DNA of 64,000 nt, taken from NCBI RefSeq assembly GCF_006715785.1, contig NZ_VFNX01000001.1, positions 1,254,501 through 1,318,500 of the forward strand, written 5' to 3'. Positions within the stretch are counted from its first letter, which is position 1; the number at the start of each line of letters is the position of its first letter. Shown here piece by piece: positions 61,497 to 64,000 of the stretch. The translations under genes and the position numbers were made by a program. The notes below the pieces were generated by a model. It saw only the letters and a program-made list of their open reading frames with translations, was not told the DNA's origin and did no database searches. Origin of the DNA: Streptomyces puniciscabiei. Its GTDB lineage: Bacteria > Actinomycetota > Actinomycetes > Streptomycetales > Streptomycetaceae.

Positions 61497-62780
61497 GTGC
61501 GTGCCTTATTGCTGCGTCTGCATGTCCTCGACCGGGTGGCGATCGGTCTGCTGGCGACCGGACTGCTGTGCGTGGCCACGGGACTGCTGCCGACCGGTTC
61601 CGCGTCCGACGCGATGACCCGCATCGCCCCGCTGCTGGCCTTCCTGGGCACGGTGATCGTGCTGGCCGAACTGACCAGCCGGGCCGGGGTGTTCGACGTG
61701 GTGGCGGCGCGGGTGGCGAGGGCGGGGAAGGGCAGCTATCCGCTGTTGTTCCTGCTGTGCGTGCTGTTCGCGTCGGTCACCACGGTCGCCCTCAACCTGG
61801 ACACGACGGCCGTCCTGCTGACTCCGGTGATGCTGGCGCTCGCCTCCCGGGTGGGTATCGCGCCGGTGCCGCTGGCCATGACGACGGTCTGGCTGGCCAA
61901 CACCGCGAGCCTGCTCCTGCCGGTGTCCAACCTGACGAACCTGCTGGCCGCCAACCGGGTCGCGCTGTCCCCGCTGGGCCTGGCGGGGCGCATGTGGGCA
62001 CCGCAACTCGCCGCGCTGGTCGTGACGATGGCTTGTTTGTGGCTGTTCTTCTGGCGCCGGGGGCGGCGTGGGGGGCCTGTTGTCGACGATTACGGCCTGA
62101 TGGCGGCCGTACCGGTGTCGGGGCCGGGTGCCGCGCGTGCGGCGGACGTGCGGGTGGACGCCGCCGACCGTTATGTGCCGCCCGCCGTGCACCGCCCCGC
62201 CGACCGGGTGCTGTTCCGGGCCTGCGCGCTCGCCTGCGCCGGCTTTCTGCTGGCCATCCTGGTGGCCGACGTCCCGCTGTGGATGGCCTCCGCAACGGCC
62301 GCGCTCGTCGCCGTGACGGCGTTCGGAGTGCGGCAGCGGTCCGCGCTCCGGCTGTCGCTCGTCCCCTGGCGGCTGCTGGTCATGGTGCCGGGCATGTTCC
62401 TGGTGGTCGAGACCTTCGACGCACACGGGCTGCACCATCTGCTCGCCTCGGCGGTCGGTACCGACGGCGGCACCCGCGGCCTGTTCCGCGCCGCGGCGGT
62501 GGGCGGCGGCCTGTCCAACGCCCTCAACAACCTGCCGGTCTATCTGGCCGGGGAGGCGGCGGTGCCGGTGGGCAACCACGACCAGCTGCTGGCCCTGCTG
62601 GTCGGCACCAACGCCGGTCCGGTGATCACCCCTTGGGCGTCCCTGGCGACGCTGCTGTGGTACGAGCGCTGCCATGCGTACGGCGTCCGGGTGCCGGTTG
62701 GCCGGTTGATGGGGACGGGGGCGGTGCTGGCCGCGTGCGCGGTGGTCGCGGCGGTGGCCGCCCTGGCTGTGACGCGTTAG
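61497..62780 (+). CDS. ArsB/NhaD-family ion transporter
   Basis: 427 residues from a GTG at 61497; upstream in-frame starts would overlap the divergent NLR gene. About ten to eleven membrane segments. Family signatures include VTTVALNLDTTAVLLTPVM and WLANTASLLLPVSNLTNLL in the first half and the paired GGGLSNALNNLPVYL and GTNAGPVITPWASL in the second, the two inverted re-entrant repeats of the ion transporter superfamily. Could move arsenite, sodium/proton or an organic anion; no arsenic genes are near. The stop overlaps the end of the convergent DUF397 gene. Confidence 0.88.
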   Translation: MRALLLRLHVLDRVAIGLLATGLLCVATGLLPTGSASDAMTRIAPLLAFLGTVIVLAELTSRAGVFDVVAARVARAGKGSYPLLFLLCVLFASVTTVALNLDTTAVLLTPVMLALASRVGIAPVPLAMTTVWLANTASLLLPVSNLTNLLAANRVALSPLGLAGRMWAPQLAALVVTMACLWLFFWRRGRRGGPVVDDYGLMAAVPVSGPGAARAADVRVDAADRYVPPAVHRPADRVLFRACALACAGFLLAILVADVPLWMASATAALVAVTAFGVRQRSALRLSLVPWRLLVMVPGMFLVVETFDAHGLHHLLASAVGTDGGTRGLFRAAAVGGGLSNALNNLPVYLAGEAAVPVGNHDQLLALLVGTNAGPVITPWASLATLLWYERCHAYGVRVPVGRLMGTGAVLAACAVVAAVAALAVTR

Positions 62781-63112
62781 GCGTTCGTCTTCACGGCACC
62801 GACGAACGCCGACCAGGCGGGTGCCGAGAAGACGACGGCGGGGCCGGTGGGGCGCTTGCTGTCGCGGACGGGGACGTGGGTGGGGGCGGCGGTGTCGTTG
62901 ACTTCGAGGCAGTCACCGCTGCTCGCTCCGCTGTGGGTCGACTTGCGCCAGGCGGTGGCTTCGAGGCAGTCGCCGCCGCTTTCACCGCTGTAGCTCGACT
63001 TGCGCCAGACGGTGACTTCCAGGCAGTTGCTGCTACCCCCGTCGCTGTACGACGACTTGTGCCAGCCGGACAGCACCGAGGCGTCAGGAATGGAGTGCTC
63101 GCTGCGCTTCAT
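62777..63112 (-). CDS. DUF397 protein with three tandem motif copies
   Basis: 111 residues. The DUF397 hallmark occurs three times in a row: WHKSSYSDGGSSNCLEV, WRKSSYSGESGGDCLEA and WRKSTHSGASSGDCLEV, each about 19 residues apart, followed by the single C-terminal half VPVRDSKRPTGPAVVFSAPAW. Ordinary members have one copy and 60-80 residues. The start lies inside the end of the XRE gene (overlap about 29 bp), so the pair is co-translated. Confidence 0.88.
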   Translation of the reverse strand: MKRSEHSIPDASVLSGWHKSSYSDGGSSNCLEVTVWRKSSYSGESGGDCLEATAWRKSTHSGASSGDCLEVNDTAAPTHVPVRDSKRPTGPAVVFSAPAWSAFVGAVKTNA

Positions 63113-63968
63113 GTTCGTAATCCTCCGCGACGGACCTGAGCAGATCCAGGGACTTTCGGTGCGACAGGGCATCGCCCAGCGCCTGATCGTAGATCTCCTG
63201 ACACTCGCGCACCATGGACGGCAGTTCGATGATCCGCCCGCTCTTCACGCCTTCCGCATAGGCGATGGGCGGGAGGTCTTCGAACCACATAAGGGAGAGA
63301 AAGCCCGCCTGCAGGGCATGGGCGCCCAGGGAGTACGGGAGGACATGGACGCGAATTCGGCGGCTCGCGCCCAACTCCGCGATGTGACGAAGCTGCTCGC
63401 ACATCACGAGCGGTCCCCCGACCACACGGCGTAGCACCGCTTCGTCGAGGAGGCAGCAAACCTCGGGCGAGTGGAAACTGTCCAGGATGCGGGCCCGTTC
63501 CAGCCGAGTGGCCACCAACTCCTCGAGCTCCTCGTCGCTCCTGCGCGGATAGCCGAAGCCCAGTACCTCGGATGCATACTCCCTGGTCTGCAGGAGTCCC
63601 GGCACCACCGCAGGCGCGTATTCCCGGATCTCTCTCGCCCGGCCCTCGTACTCCAGCGCCTCCTCGAAATACTCGGCCACCTTCCTGCCGTCCAGCACCG
63701 GCAGGAACCGCTCGAAGAACCCGCCAGTGTTCAGCACCTTGTCCAGCCGCCGCGCGTCCTCCACATCCGGCCTCCGCCTGCCCGCCTCGATGTGGGCGAT
63801 GTGCGTGCGGGACATCGCGACAAGTTGGCCCAGCTCCTCCTGGGTGAGCCCGGCCGCCTCCCTCCGTCGCCTGAGTTCCTCCCCGTACCGCACCCGCGAG
63901 ATGGGATTGTCCTCGATGGCCACCTTTCCACTCCCCCTCGTGCTGACTGCGTCGTCACGCTCGGTCAT
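63084..63968 (-). CDS. XRE-family regulator with DUF5753 domain
   Basis: 294 residues. N-terminal helix-turn-helix (LRRRREAAGLTQEELGQLVA, then MSRTHIAHIEAGRRRP) and DUF5753 region with YAPAVVPGLLQTREYASEVL, LLDEAVLRRVVGG and HVLPYSLGAH. Second such regulator in the window; same architecture as the 4981-5835 gene but clearly divergent in sequence. It partners the overlapping three-motif DUF397 protein. No anti-sigma ATPase gene is visible before the right edge. Confidence 0.92.
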   Translation of the reverse strand: MTERDDAVSTRGSGKVAIEDNPISRVRYGEELRRRREAAGLTQEELGQLVAMSRTHIAHIEAGRRRPDVEDARRLDKVLNTGGFFERFLPVLDGRKVAEYFEEALEYEGRAREIREYAPAVVPGLLQTREYASEVLGFGYPRRSDEELEELVATRLERARILDSFHSPEVCCLLDEAVLRRVVGGPLVMCEQLRHIAELGASRRIRVHVLPYSLGAHALQAGFLSLMWFEDLPPIAYAEGVKSGRIIELPSMVRECQEIYDQALGDALSHRKSLDLLRSVAEDYEHEAQRALHS

Positions 63969-64000
63969 CTACCGAAGGTACTCGCGCCCGCAGCACGCTG

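Overview
The window is high-GC actinobacterial chromosome, almost certainly Streptomyces. The third-codon GC bias is extreme, starts are often GTG or TTG, Shine-Dalgarno sites are GGAGG-like, and the families are typical of the genus: XRE/DUF397 pairs, DUF4190 proteins, a PucR regulator beside GABA genes, and dxr-rseP-ispG in the standard order. No rRNA, tRNA, CRISPR array or phage structural gene was seen.

Left end (1-6400): a very large RHS/YD-repeat polymorphic toxin with an RNase (barnase/T1-like) tip runs off the left edge behind a WXG100-like partner. An XRE/DUF5753 regulator and DUF397 protein follow, next to a broken anti-sigma-type ATPase gene.

6400-12450: MEP-pathway genes ispG and dxr with the site-2 protease gene rseP. 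A 2 kb single-gene serine-recombinase element is lodged between ispG and rseP, exactly at the rseP 3' end.

12450-31950: a small exported protein and an acyl-CoA dehydrogenase, then what looks like a complete xyloglucan-utilisation locus. It holds a LacI regulator, GH31 alpha-xylosidase-like enzyme, exported GH12 and GH74 endo-enzymes, GH42 beta-galactosidase, a deleted GH95 fucosidase fossil, an ABC importer (binding lipoprotein and two permeases, no ATPase gene) and a GH3 enzyme. Four copies of the palindrome TCGAAGCGCTTCGA lie only before the regulator and in the divergent importer/GH3 promoter region, so the locus appears to be one LacI regulon. An exported chorismate mutase gene sits at its end, and a 279-bp tandem duplication spans the GH31/chorismate-mutase junction.

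32000-55500: an S53 peptidase; GABA/polyamine metabolism (aldehyde dehydrogenase, PucR regulator, a membrane-anchored FtsK/VirD4-like ATPase, gabT, and a second cluster of potABCD-like transporter, FAD amine oxidase and aldehyde dehydrogenase); a PAP2 phosphatase; small proteins; a NADAR protein; two DUF4190 membrane proteins; an adenosine-deaminase-family enzyme; a glycerophosphodiester phosphodiesterase; and a lyase pseudogene.

55500-64000: a 1942-residue NLR-like protein with TIR, degenerate phosphoesterase, NACHT NTPase, pentapeptide and about 15 WD40 repeats. This is the best candidate here for an undescribed defence or self-recognition system. It is followed by an ArsB/NhaD-like transporter and another XRE/DUF397 pair, in which the DUF397 protein carries three tandem motif copies.
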